Assembly: GCF_004339745.1 (NCBI RefSeq)
Contig: NZ_SMGP01000005.1
Coordinates: forward strand, 186,001-250,000
Length of the DNA stretch: 64,000 nt
Direction of reading: 5' to 3'
Source of the DNA: Paraburkholderia sp. BL9I2N2
GTDB taxonomy: Bacteria; Pseudomonadota; Gammaproteobacteria; Burkholderiales; Burkholderiaceae
Part shown: positions 25,590-34,301 of the stretch, piece by piece
Layout: every line of letters begins with the position of its first letter
How positions within the stretch are numbered: the stretch's first letter is position 1
Made by a program: the position numbers and the translations under genes
Notes under the pieces: model-generated
Seen by the model: only the letters and a program-made list of their open reading frames with translations
Told to the model about the DNA's origin: nothing
The model's database searches: none

Positions 25590-26780
25590 ATGGACGACTC
25601 CCTGAACTTCGACACGCTGGCAGTCCGCTCGGGCACGGTGCGCAGCGACTTCAACGAGCATTCGGAAGCGATTTTCCTGACCTCGAGCTTCGTGTTCGCG
25701 AGTGCCGCGGACGCCGCAGAAAAATTCAAGAATTCCGAAGACAACTACACCTACTCGCGCTTCACGAACCCGACCGTCTCGATGTTCCAGGATCGTCTGG
25801 CCGCGCTCGAAGGCGGCGAAGCCTGCATGGCGACGGCGTCGGGCATGGCCGCGATCATGTCGGTGGTGATGTCGGCGTTGCAGGCGGGCGACCATCTGGT
25901 CAGCTCGCAGGCGCTGTTCGGTTCGACGCTCGGCATGTTCTCGCAGATCTTCAGCAAGTTCGGCATCACGACCACGTTCGTCGATCCGACCGATCTGGAC
26001 GCGTGGAAAAACGCGGTGCGCCCGGAGACGAAGATGTTTTTCCTCGAAACGCCGTCGAATCCGCTGACCGAAGTCGCCGATATCGAGGCGATCAGCAAGA
26101 TCGCCAAGGCGTCGAATGCGCTGTTCGTGGTCGACAACTGTTTCTGCAGCCCGGCCTTGCAGCAGCCGCTGAAGCTCGGCGCGGACGTCGTGATGCATTC
26201 GGCCACCAAGTTCCTCGACGGTCAGGGCCGCGTGCTCGGCGGCGCGCTGGTCGGCACGAAGCAGTTCATCATGGAAAAGGTGTTCCCGTTCGTCCGCAGC
26301 GCCGGGCCGACGTTGTCCGCGTTCAACGCCTGGGTGTTGCTCAAGGGCATGGAAACGCTGTCGCTGCGCGTTGAAAAGCAGTCGGCGAATGCGCTCGAAA
26401 TCGCGCACTGGCTGGAAACGCATCCGGCCGTGAATCGCGTGTTCTATCCGGGGCTCGAATCGCATCCGCAGCACGCGCTGGCCATGCGTCAGCAGAAGGC
26501 GGGCGGCGCGATTCTCTCGTTCGAATTGAAGGGCGACACGCCGGAGCAGATGCGCGCGAATGCATGGCGGGTGATCGACAACACGAAGATCTGCTCGATC
26601 ACCGGCAATCTTGGCGATACGCGCACCACCATCACGCATCCGGCCACGACCACGCATGGTCGCGTGACGCCGGAAGCGCGCGCGGCGGCGGGGATCAGCG
26701 AAGGCTTGATTCGTCTTGCAGTCGGTCTGGAAAATGCCGGCGATATCCGCGGCGATCTGGAGCGCGGTCTCGCGGGTTGA
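25590..26780 (+). CDS. metZ: O-succinylhomoserine sulfhydrylase
   Basis: 396-residue PLP enzyme of the Cys/Met-metabolism family that makes homocysteine from an acyl-homoserine and sulfide. The PLP lysine is in DVVMHSATKFLDGQGRVLGG (about residue 210); NYTYSRFTNPTVSMF and ATASGMAAIMSV are typical. I chose the ATG at 25590; a TTG six codons earlier is possible. The SAM-II element upstream supports a methionine role. The annotation as succinyl- rather than acetyl-specific rests on family resemblance. Confidence 0.93.
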   Translation: MDDSLNFDTLAVRSGTVRSDFNEHSEAIFLTSSFVFASAADAAEKFKNSEDNYTYSRFTNPTVSMFQDRLAALEGGEACMATASGMAAIMSVVMSALQAGDHLVSSQALFGSTLGMFSQIFSKFGITTTFVDPTDLDAWKNAVRPETKMFFLETPSNPLTEVADIEAISKIAKASNALFVVDNCFCSPALQQPLKLGADVVMHSATKFLDGQGRVLGGALVGTKQFIMEKVFPFVRSAGPTLSAFNAWVLLKGMETLSLRVEKQSANALEIAHWLETHPAVNRVFYPGLESHPQHALAMRQQKAGGAILSFELKGDTPEQMRANAWRVIDNTKICSITGNLGDTRTTITHPATTTHGRVTPEARAAAGISEGLIRLAVGLENAGDIRGDLERGLAG

Positions 26781-26861
26781 GCGAGGTTCGAGCGAAGGCT
26801 CAATGAAGGACAGGCGGGCCGCTCGGGCGGCTCGCGCAGTGAAACTCAGTGCAGTGAAAAC

Positions 26862-27641
26862 TCAGTGGCGCAACGCGCGCCACTGACCGGGCGCCAGCCC
26901 GAAACGCCGTGTGAACGCGTGCGTGTAGGCGCTCTGATCGCCGAAGCCGATGTCCAGCGCGATATCCGTCAACGAAAGGCGCGGATCGGCGAGCAGCGTG
27001 ATCGACGTATCGAGCCGCAGCCGCTGCAAATAGCGATGCGGCGTCTCGCCGAAGGCCTCGATAAAAAGCTGATGAAAGCGCCGCATGCCGAAGCCGCAAT
27101 GCGCGGCGAGGTCGGCGATCCGCAAAGGCTCCGATAAATGCGCGCGCAGCCAGCGGTCGATACGCGCAAAGTCGAGACCCGCGCCGGCTGCCTGGGCGCC
27201 GGCCGTGGTGCCCGCATCGGCCACCAACGCCGCGCCGAGGCGCGCGGCTGCGTCCCAATGAAAACGCCGCGTATCCAGATCGTCGCCCAGAACGCCGCCG
27301 GTAGCGTGCGCCGCGATGCGATGCACGAGTTGCGCAAGCGAGCCTTCCACGGAGACGGGCCGCGCGCGGTCGAACAAACGCTCCGGCACGGCCAGCGAAG
27401 TGGCCGGCAAATCCAGCACCAACTGCCGGTTCTCGCCGACGCCCGCGTAATCGTGCCGCGCGCCCGCCGGGATGAGCCAGGCGGTACTGGCGTCGAGCCG
27501 TTGTGCGACGCCGTTCACCGCCATCACCATCGCGCCGTCGAGCCCGAGCACGACCTGGTGAAAGTCGTGCACGTCCGACGCTTCGATCGCGCCGTAGCGG
27601 CGCAGCGAAACGGTAGGAGCGGTAACGGCGGCGTGGCTCAT
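26862..27641 (-). CDS. AraC-family transcriptional regulator
   Basis: 259 residues. N-terminal cupin-like sensor (FHQVVLGLDGAMVMAVNG, PAGARHDYAG) and a C-terminal double helix-turn-helix (about 160-257): IADLAAHCGFGMRRFHQLF and LTDIALDIGFGDQSAYTHAF, ending in the family motif FGLAPGQWR. It is convergent with metZ and 33 bases upstream of an FKBP gene on the same strand. No neighbouring catabolic gene points to its target. Confidence 0.9.
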   Translation of the reverse strand: MSHAAVTAPTVSLRRYGAIEASDVHDFHQVVLGLDGAMVMAVNGVAQRLDASTAWLIPAGARHDYAGVGENRQLVLDLPATSLAVPERLFDRARPVSVEGSLAQLVHRIAAHATGGVLGDDLDTRRFHWDAAARLGAALVADAGTTAGAQAAGAGLDFARIDRWLRAHLSEPLRIADLAAHCGFGMRRFHQLFIEAFGETPHRYLQRLRLDTSITLLADPRLSLTDIALDIGFGDQSAYTHAFTRRFGLAPGQWRALRH

Positions 27642-27674
27642 CGACGGGTGCGCGGTGACAGAACTGCGAAAAGC

Positions 27675-28016
27675 TTAGACGCCGAGCAATTCGACTTCGA
27701 ACACGAGCGTGGCGTTCGGCGGAATCACGCCGCCCGCGCCGCGCACGCCGTAGCCGAGTTGCGGCGGAATAGTCAGCTTGCGCGTGCCGCCGACCTTCAT
27801 GCCTTGCACGCCTTCGTCCCAGCCCTTGATGACCATGCCGCCGCCCAGCACGAAAGCGAACGGGTCATTGCGGTCCTTGCTCGAGTCGAACTTCTGGCCA
27901 TCGGTCAGCCAGCCGGTGTAGTGCACGCTGACGGTCTTGCCGGCCACCGCTTCGGCGCCGGTGCCTTCAACGATGTCTTCGTACTTCAAGCCGGATTCGG
28001 TAGTCACAGTCGACAT
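27675..28016 (-). CDS. FKBP-type peptidyl-prolyl cis-trans isomerase
   Basis: 113 residues, a single FKBP domain with no signal peptide, so cytoplasmic. Typical motifs: VSVHYTGWLTDGQKFDSS, FVLGGGMVIKGWDEGVQGMKVG, RKLTIPPQLGYG, LVFEVELLGV. Members of this size are stand-alone foldases. A GAGGAGCGACAC ribosome-binding site precedes the ATG on the minus strand. Confidence 0.95.
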   Translation of the reverse strand: MSTVTTESGLKYEDIVEGTGAEAVAGKTVSVHYTGWLTDGQKFDSSKDRNDPFAFVLGGGMVIKGWDEGVQGMKVGGTRKLTIPPQLGYGVRGAGGVIPPNATLVFEVELLGV

Positions 28017-28153
28017 GTGTCGCTCCTCAGGTCAAAAACGTAAAAACCGACATTGTAGGCGTGTTGGCGCCGCATGCCGAGGATTGCCGCGTGGCACGCG
28101 GATTGCGTGCTGATTGGCCGTCCGGCCAGGCTGGTGGCGCCGGACGGCATGCC

Positions 28154-28159
28154 TATAAT
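28154..28159 (+). promoter_or_regulatory. -10 element candidate for the kinase-like gene
   Basis: A perfect TATAAT hexamer 44 bases before the GTG start of the kinase-like gene. The -35 at the usual spacing is poor (CTGGTG region). The divergent fkp gene starts at 28016. Confidence 0.5.
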
Positions 28160-28203
28160 GGGGCTTCTTTCAATCATCATGCACTGCCTGAGAGGGCTCG
28201 ATC

Positions 28204-29025
28204 GTGACAACGTCTTCAACCGGGACTACCGGCGAAAAGCCGGTGCCTTCCGGCTTCGCCGTATCCGAACGTACCGCGCATCTCCGCGCGGAAACCGCGC
28301 TGTTCATGCGTGACCATGTGCTCTCGCTGGTGTCGCACGATCTGCGCGGTCCGTTGAATGCCATTCATAGCTGGGCGTACGTGCTGGAGCGCAAGCTCGA
28401 CGCGAACGACCCCAACGCGCAGCGTGCCGTCACCGGCATTCGCAATGGCGTGGACCAGCAGGTCAAGTTGCTCGAGACGATCGTCGACGCCACGCGCGCC
28501 GAAACCAAATCGCTGGCGCTTGCCTATGCGTCATTCCCGCTGCATCCGCTGCTCGATGAAACCGTGGAAGAAGTCCGCTCGGGTCTGGCCCGGACGCGCG
28601 GTGTGGAAGTCACGCTCGACTCGCAACTCGCCACCGAGCAGCTCAACGGCGACCGCGAGCGCCTTGCCGCCGCGCTATGGCTGATGCTGACGTTCGCGGT
28701 CGAAACGAGCCCGGAAGGCGCCACGGTCGTCCTGTCCACGAAAGCCGACACGAGCGCATGGCACGCCAGCCTCGCGTACGACACGAACAGCGCCGCGTTG
28801 CAGGATCCCGCGTTGCCCCATGTGCTCGAAGCGTTTGCCCGCAAGCAGGCGCGCGAGCCGCGCGAGGCGAAACGCATCGCGTGGGTGCTGGCGCTGTGCA
28901 AACGCGTCGCGGAAGCGCACGGCGGCAGTTTCGAGCAAGTCGACGCGGCCGGCAGCGAGCCGGGCGGCAACGCTACGGCCACGCTTGCGCTACGCATCCC
29001 GCTGAGCGCAACAGCACCAAAGTGA
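28204..29025 (+). CDS. Histidine-kinase-like protein with degenerate ATPase domain
   Basis: 273 residues from a GTG. No membrane segment or sensor domain. A clear H-box, LVSHDLRGPLNAIHSWAYVL (about residues 41-60), with the phosphorylatable His. The C-terminal half aligns in outline with an HATPase domain (GDRERLAAALWLML...SPEGATVVL..., AHGGSFE near the end), but the N-box asparagines are replaced (ALWLMLTFAVETSPEG) and no DxGxG G1 box is visible. It may dimerise and relay phosphate or be regulatory without autokinase activity. No response regulator is adjacent. Confidence 0.75.
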   Translation: MTTSSTGTTGEKPVPSGFAVSERTAHLRAETALFMRDHVLSLVSHDLRGPLNAIHSWAYVLERKLDANDPNAQRAVTGIRNGVDQQVKLLETIVDATRAETKSLALAYASFPLHPLLDETVEEVRSGLARTRGVEVTLDSQLATEQLNGDRERLAAALWLMLTFAVETSPEGATVVLSTKADTSAWHASLAYDTNSAALQDPALPHVLEAFARKQAREPREAKRIAWVLALCKRVAEAHGGSFEQVDAAGSEPGGNATATLALRIPLSATAPK

Positions 29026-29118
29026 ACGGTTGGACTCAACCACTTCGTTTGCGCGATTCAGATTTCACCGAGCTTTCACCCTCTATACTGACAACTTTTG
29101 TTGCCGGAGCCTTTCGCT

Positions 29119-30462
29119 TTGATCCAGGTCGTCGCCCTTATCGGTGCGTTGTTTCTCGTTGCCCTCAACGGTTTCTTTGTTGCCGCTGAGTTCGGTCTGG
29201 TCAAACTGCGGCAGACGCGCGTGCAAAGCCTTGCCGCCAAACATGGCATGCGCGGACGTCTGCTGGGCAAGGTGCACGGCCGCCTCGACGCCTATCTGTC
29301 CGCCTGTCAGCTCGGCATTACCCTCGCGTCGCTCGGACTCGGCTGGATCGGCGAGCCCGCCTTCGCGGAACTGCTCACGCCGCTCTTCACGCTGCTCGGC
29401 GTGGAATCGGAGAAGCTGATCCACGGCATTTCGCTGTTCTTCGCGTTCTCGTGTATTTCGTTCCTGCATATCGTGGTGGGCGAACTGGCGCCGAAGTCGT
29501 TGGCGATTCGTGAGGCGGAGAAGGTTTCGCTCTGGGCCGCTACGCCGTTGTACGGCTTCTACTGGGCCATGTATCCGGCGATCTGGGTGCTCAATACGAG
29601 CGCGAATGCCGTGCTCAAACTCGCCGGGCTCGACGCCGATCACGGCCACGACTCGCACTACTCAACCGACGAACTCAAGCTGATCCTGCGCGGCCGCCGC
29701 GCCAACGTCGCAACGGAACTGGGTTCGCCGGACGGTGCCTACAGTCAGGACGAGTGGAACACGATCGCGCACTCGCTGGATTTTTCGCGCATGACGGTGT
29801 CGGACCTCATGCGTCCGGCCTACGAAATGGTCGGTTTGCGGCGCGATCTGCCGTTGCGCGAAAACATGCAGGTGGTGGCGCGGCATCGCTTCAGCCGCTA
29901 TCCGCTGTTCGAAGACGCATCGGGCGAACGCGTGGCCGGCATGATCCATTTGAAGGATCTGCTGCTGGCCCGCCATGCGGGCAGCACGCTCGACGATCTC
30001 TCCAAATACGCGCGGCCCGTGCAGTACGTGACGCCGGAGATGCCGGCGCTCGAACTGTTTCGCCGCTTCCGCAAGGGTGCGCCGCACTTCGCGCTGGTCG
30101 GCCACAAGCGTTCGAAGCCGATCGGGTTCCTGACGCTCGACAATCTGCTCGGCGCACTGGTCGGCCAGATCCACGACGAATTCCGTCAAGGCGACGCCGA
30201 CTGGACGCGCATGGACGACGGCACCTTGATGGGCAAGGGCAGCTTGCCGGTGGTGTCGCTGGAACGCGCGTTGGGGATCGACATCGACGAAGGCAAGGCC
30301 GAATCGGTCGGCGGCCTCGTGATTCAGGCGCTCAACGATCTGCCCACCGAAGGGCAGCGCGTCGAGTTCGACCGCTTCGACGTCGTCGTCAAGAAGATGA
30401 AAGGACCGCGGATCGTGCTCGTGCGCGTCTATCCGAAAACCTTCGATGACGAAGGCGGCTAA
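29119..30462 (+). CDS. CNNM/HlyC-CorC family membrane protein with CBS domains
   Basis: About 447 residues. An N-terminal DUF21 membrane domain (four hydrophobic segments, LIGALFLVALNGFFVAAEFGLV first), a CBS pair (about 205-325, SDLMRPAYEMVGLRR, RYPLFEDASGERVAGMIHLKDLL) and a C-terminal transporter-associated domain (LPVVSLERALGIDIDEG). Related proteins act in Mg/Co export or as putative haemolysins. I chose the TTG at 29119, with GGAG 9 bases upstream; a TTG at 29098 in frame is also possible. TATACT at 29084-29089 may be the -10. Confidence 0.87.
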   Translation: MIQVVALIGALFLVALNGFFVAAEFGLVKLRQTRVQSLAAKHGMRGRLLGKVHGRLDAYLSACQLGITLASLGLGWIGEPAFAELLTPLFTLLGVESEKLIHGISLFFAFSCISFLHIVVGELAPKSLAIREAEKVSLWAATPLYGFYWAMYPAIWVLNTSANAVLKLAGLDADHGHDSHYSTDELKLILRGRRANVATELGSPDGAYSQDEWNTIAHSLDFSRMTVSDLMRPAYEMVGLRRDLPLRENMQVVARHRFSRYPLFEDASGERVAGMIHLKDLLLARHAGSTLDDLSKYARPVQYVTPEMPALELFRRFRKGAPHFALVGHKRSKPIGFLTLDNLLGALVGQIHDEFRQGDADWTRMDDGTLMGKGSLPVVSLERALGIDIDEGKAESVGGLVIQALNDLPTEGQRVEFDRFDVVVKKMKGPRIVLVRVYPKTFDDEGG

Positions 30463-30522
30463 GCCGCGATAGCGCTGCAACACGCCACAGGTAGAATTGG
30501 CGTCCACACCATTGGGGGCGAC

Positions 30523-31245
30523 ATGGGATATCTGTTGGTGCTGTGCGTCGGGTTGCTGGCCGGCACGCTGAGCGGCGTGGTCGGCACCGGCTCGTCGATG
30601 ATGCTGATGCCCGTTCTCGTGATGCTGTTCGGTCCGCAACAGGCGGTGCCGATCATGGCGATCGCCGCGATCATGGGCAACTTCGGCAAGGTCCTCGCGT
30701 GGTGGCGCGAGATCGACTGGCGGGCGTGCGGCGCCTACTGCGTGACCGCCGTGCCGGGCGCGGCACTCGGTGTGCGCACGCTGCTTGCGTTGCCGCCGCA
30801 CGCGGTCGAAATTGCTTTGGGTTTGTTCTTCGTCGCGATGGTGCCCACGCGGCGCTGGCTCGCGCGCCGGGATATCAAGTTCTCTTTGTGGCAGCTTTCC
30901 CTGATCGGCGGCGTCGTGGGTTTTCTTACCGGGATCGTCGTGTCCACCGGGCCGATCACAGTGCCGGTGTTCATGTCTTACGGCCTCGTAAAGGGCGCTT
31001 TTCTCGCGACCGAAGCGGCGGGCTCCTTGACTGTCTATGCCGCCAAAGTCGCAGTCTTCAATCATTTCGGCGCGTTGCCTTTGCATGTGGTGATCGATGG
31101 CTTGATCACCGGCTCTGCGCTCATGGTCGGCTCGTTTGCCGCGCGGCTGATTGTGGTTCGTATGAGCCCCTCGACCTTCAAACTGGTCGTCGACGGCTTG
31201 ATGTTGTCTTCGGGACTTTCACTGTTGTGGGCAGCGGGACGCTAG
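30523..31245 (+). CDS. TauE/SafE (TSUP) family permease
   Basis: 240 residues with about seven hydrophobic segments. The repeated family signature is seen in the halves: GVVGTGSSMMLMPVLVMLFG near the N-terminus and GFLTGIVVSTGPITVPVFMSYG in the second half. TSUP proteins move sulfite, sulfoacetate or other small organic anions; the substrate is not evident from context. Starts 60 bases after the CNNM gene. Confidence 0.88.
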   Translation: MGYLLVLCVGLLAGTLSGVVGTGSSMMLMPVLVMLFGPQQAVPIMAIAAIMGNFGKVLAWWREIDWRACGAYCVTAVPGAALGVRTLLALPPHAVEIALGLFFVAMVPTRRWLARRDIKFSLWQLSLIGGVVGFLTGIVVSTGPITVPVFMSYGLVKGAFLATEAAGSLTVYAAKVAVFNHFGALPLHVVIDGLITGSALMVGSFAARLIVVRMSPSTFKLVVDGLMLSSGLSLLWAAGR

Positions 31246-31384
31246 GTTAGCCGACAGAAGCCTGAAACACGTCATCGGCCCTTCCCTTGATTTTTCACAT
31301 CCTGATTGTACAAAGGGCGCGTGTGGCGGGACACGAAGAGCAGAGCACTTCAGCGGAATAACGCCTCATTCCGACCAGGTCCAT

Positions 31385-31422
31385 AAAAAAGGCGGCGAGA
31401 GCACATACGCTCCAACCGCCTT
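31385..31422 (-). terminator. Rho-independent terminator of the trehalose/glycogen operon
   Basis: Read on the minus strand, AAGGCGG (31422-31416) and CCGCCTT (31395-31389) form a 7-bp stem with a long GC-paired loop, followed by a T tract (31390-31385). It lies 21 bases past the treY stop codon. The rest of the 31246-31442 gap shows no gene. Confidence 0.8.
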
Positions 31423-31442
31423 CGCCCAGAAGATCAAGAGGA

Positions 31443-34301
31443 TCAACTACGCGGCACGCCGTCCTCCACCAACACAGCGATCGGCATCGCGCCGAGCGCA
31501 TCGCGCAGATACAGCAGACCGTTTTCATCGACCTTCGGCGCAGCGGGACTCAGCCAGTCGAACAGCGCTCGCGCGGATAGATCGGACGGCATCTCCAGCG
31601 CCGTGTCCTCCCATTTCGCGGGATCGACCATCGGCAAATCGCCATCGTCACCGAGCAAGCCGGCCGCGAGCCGGCTCGCTATCACCACGGCCCACGCATT
31701 GCCATGCCGCCGCGCAAACGCGATTACACTCGACGCGTGCTTCCCGCGCACGGCGAGCGGCAGATACTCGCTCTGGCTCAGCAACTCCGGCAAATGCGCT
31801 CGCAACGCGAGCACGCGCTGCACCACCGCGAGCTTCACGCGTCCATCGCGCCAGCTCGGCAGGAATTCCGACGGCGGCGTCTGTACGAGCCACGCCTCGC
31901 GCTTGGCGAAATCGACGGGTCTGCGGTTGTCCGGATCGACCAGACTGAAGTCCCATAACTCGGTGCCCTGATAAAGATCGGGAATCCCAGGCGATGCCAG
32001 CCGCAACACGGTTTGTTGCAAGCTATTGAGCGCGCCGGCGCGGCCGATTCTCGTGACGAACGCGGACAACGCCTTCAGGAAGCCGTCACGCCGCTGCGGT
32101 GCGAGGATGTCGAACAGGAAATCGCGACAGGCGGCCTCGTACCCTTCGTCGGGCGCGAGCCAGTTGGTTTGCAGCTTGGCTTCGCGCAGCGCCTTCAATT
32201 GCCATTGCGCGACGCGCTCGGCCAGTTCCTTCACGCCGGCTTCATCGTCTGGTTGCAAATCCGGCGGCCAGCAGCCCACCAGTGTTTGATAGAGCATTGC
32301 TTCGGCGGCGGGGCCGGGCGCCCAGTGGTAGGTCGTGTCCTGGCCGACGCTGCTGACGGGTTTGCCGTCGAACGCGCGACGATGCGGCGCATTCAACGTG
32401 GACCACGCGCGCAACGTCGCGCTCCAGTCCTGCGCGATCTCGCTCAACACAGCGAGCCGCGCACGCACGTCTTCGCCGCGTTTGTGATCGTGCGTGGCCG
32501 TTGCGAGCATCGCGTGCGGGAAGTGCTGCGAACGCTCCAGATTCGCCGCGTGAAACGCTTCGACCGACAGCGCGAATTCGCCCGGGTCCGAGCCGACTTC
32601 ATTGCGCGACAACAGCCGGCCATAGCGATAGCACGCCGTATCTTCGACCGCCTTTGCGGCAACCGGCGCGGTCAGTTGTGAAAACAGCGTCTGCGCGGTG
32701 CGTCGCGCGGAACCGGCATGGCTTGGCGGTGTGCCGTTCTGGCCTTGTTGCTGCGGTGCGCCGCTTCGTCCGGGCGGCGGTTCTTCCGCGCTACCGCCGA
32801 GCCACGCATTCACGCGATCGAGCGCGACAAGATCCGCGCGCGAAAGCGTCTGTCGCGCGCCCTCCAAAGCCTGCTCGAAATAGACGTTATCTGCCGCGCT
32901 ACGCAGACCGTTCTGCGGATAGATTCGATACACCGGAAAATGCACGACCAGTTCGGTCAACACACGCCGCAGCGTAGTGAAGGTGAAATCGCGCGTGGTC
33001 AGCGAATCGCGGGCAATGCGATGCAACGCGCGCGCCGCGCGGTCGAGTTCCGCCGACAGGTTTTCCGCGAGAATCTTGCGGCGCGCGATTAGCGCTTCGT
33101 CTGCAAAACGGGGGCTGCGGCCGGTCAGTTCGGCCCACGTTTGTGCGAGCGGTTCGGCGCCCGCCGGATCGTGCAGCAACGCGCCGACGTCGCTCATGAA
33201 ATCGTAGCCGGTCGTGCCGTCCACGGGCCAATCGTCGCGCAGCGGTTCGCCGCGGCCGAGAATCTTTTCGACCACCACATATGGCGCGGTATCGCGCAGT
33301 TCCGTGAGACGCTGACGCAAACGCTGACAGTATTCACGCGGCTCGGCGAGGCCGTCGACGTGATCGATCCGCAAGCCGTCCACCACGCCTTCCTGGTACA
33401 GACGGAAAGGCAGCGCATGCACGGCCTCGAACACTTCGGGCCGTTCCACGCGCACACCGGCGAGTGTCGAGATGTCGAAGAATCGCCGCCAGTTCACCTC
33501 GTCGGACGCGGTGCGCCACCACGCCAGGCGGAAGTGCTGCCGCTCGATCAGCCGATGCAGTCGGTCACGCGTCACCGGATCGTCAGGGGCATACGCCTGC
33601 AGCGCGATTTCGATCGCCGAGGCACCGTTTTGTGCGACGAACTCGCGCAGCATGTCGCGGCCTTCAGCGGCGCGCGGATGATCGGTCGGTTGCGTCGTGA
33701 GTCCGTGGAAGCGCTCGGCGAGCGCGTTGAGATCGGCGCGGTCGGCGCGTTGCAGAATCGACGCGTAATCGGTTGGGCACACGGGAAACACGTGCGGGCC
33801 GTAGCCGATATAAAAGCGCCCGATGTCGGCCGCGAAATGCAGCGCGATGCGGCCTGCCGCGAGTTCCTCGCCGTACGGCGCGCCGAGTGTGGGCACCAGC
33901 ACCTTGCCGCGCAAGGCGGGATCGGGCGAATGCCAGTCCACGTCGAAGTGCCGCGCATAAGCGCTATGACGGCCCCATTCGAGGATGTCGAGCCACCACG
34001 CGTTGCTCGATCCGCCGACGCCCATATGATTGGGCACGGTGTCGATGATCAGCCCCATGTTATGCGCGCGCAGTTTGTCGACGAGGCGCTTCAGGCTCGC
34101 CTCGCCGCCGCACTCGGCGCTGACCTGGGTGTAGTCGACGGTGTCGTAGCCGTGCATCGAGCCCGGTTCGGCCGTCGTAATCGGCGACGCGTACACGTGG
34201 CTGATGCCGAGCGCGGCGAAGTAATCGACGTGCTTCGCGGCATCGTCGAAGGTGAAGCCTCGGTGAAACTGGAGGCGAAGCGTGGAGCGCGGGACGGTCA
34301 T
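31443..34301 (-). CDS. treY: Malto-oligosyltrehalose synthase
   Basis: 952 residues, GH13 family. Converts the reducing-end maltose unit of an alpha-glucan into a trehalosyl group by internal transglycosylation. N-terminus STLRLQFHRGFTFDDAAKHVDYFAALG is diagnostic. Catalytic regions: VDGLRIDHVDGLAEP (nucleophile Asp), YVVVEKILGRGEPLRDDWPV (acid/base Glu) and ATATHDHKRGEDVRAR (third Asp). Its ATG overlaps the malQ stop (ATGA). Longer than many TreY proteins owing to an insert with low-complexity Gly/Gln/Pro near residues 510-540. Confidence 0.95.
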   Translation of the reverse strand: MTVPRSTLRLQFHRGFTFDDAAKHVDYFAALGISHVYASPITTAEPGSMHGYDTVDYTQVSAECGGEASLKRLVDKLRAHNMGLIIDTVPNHMGVGGSSNAWWLDILEWGRHSAYARHFDVDWHSPDPALRGKVLVPTLGAPYGEELAAGRIALHFAADIGRFYIGYGPHVFPVCPTDYASILQRADRADLNALAERFHGLTTQPTDHPRAAEGRDMLREFVAQNGASAIEIALQAYAPDDPVTRDRLHRLIERQHFRLAWWRTASDEVNWRRFFDISTLAGVRVERPEVFEAVHALPFRLYQEGVVDGLRIDHVDGLAEPREYCQRLRQRLTELRDTAPYVVVEKILGRGEPLRDDWPVDGTTGYDFMSDVGALLHDPAGAEPLAQTWAELTGRSPRFADEALIARRKILAENLSAELDRAARALHRIARDSLTTRDFTFTTLRRVLTELVVHFPVYRIYPQNGLRSAADNVYFEQALEGARQTLSRADLVALDRVNAWLGGSAEEPPPGRSGAPQQQGQNGTPPSHAGSARRTAQTLFSQLTAPVAAKAVEDTACYRYGRLLSRNEVGSDPGEFALSVEAFHAANLERSQHFPHAMLATATHDHKRGEDVRARLAVLSEIAQDWSATLRAWSTLNAPHRRAFDGKPVSSVGQDTTYHWAPGPAAEAMLYQTLVGCWPPDLQPDDEAGVKELAERVAQWQLKALREAKLQTNWLAPDEGYEAACRDFLFDILAPQRRDGFLKALSAFVTRIGRAGALNSLQQTVLRLASPGIPDLYQGTELWDFSLVDPDNRRPVDFAKREAWLVQTPPSEFLPSWRDGRVKLAVVQRVLALRAHLPELLSQSEYLPLAVRGKHASSVIAFARRHGNAWAVVIASRLAAGLLGDDGDLPMVDPAKWEDTALEMPSDLSARALFDWLSPAAPKVDENGLLYLRDALGAMPIAVLVEDGVPRS

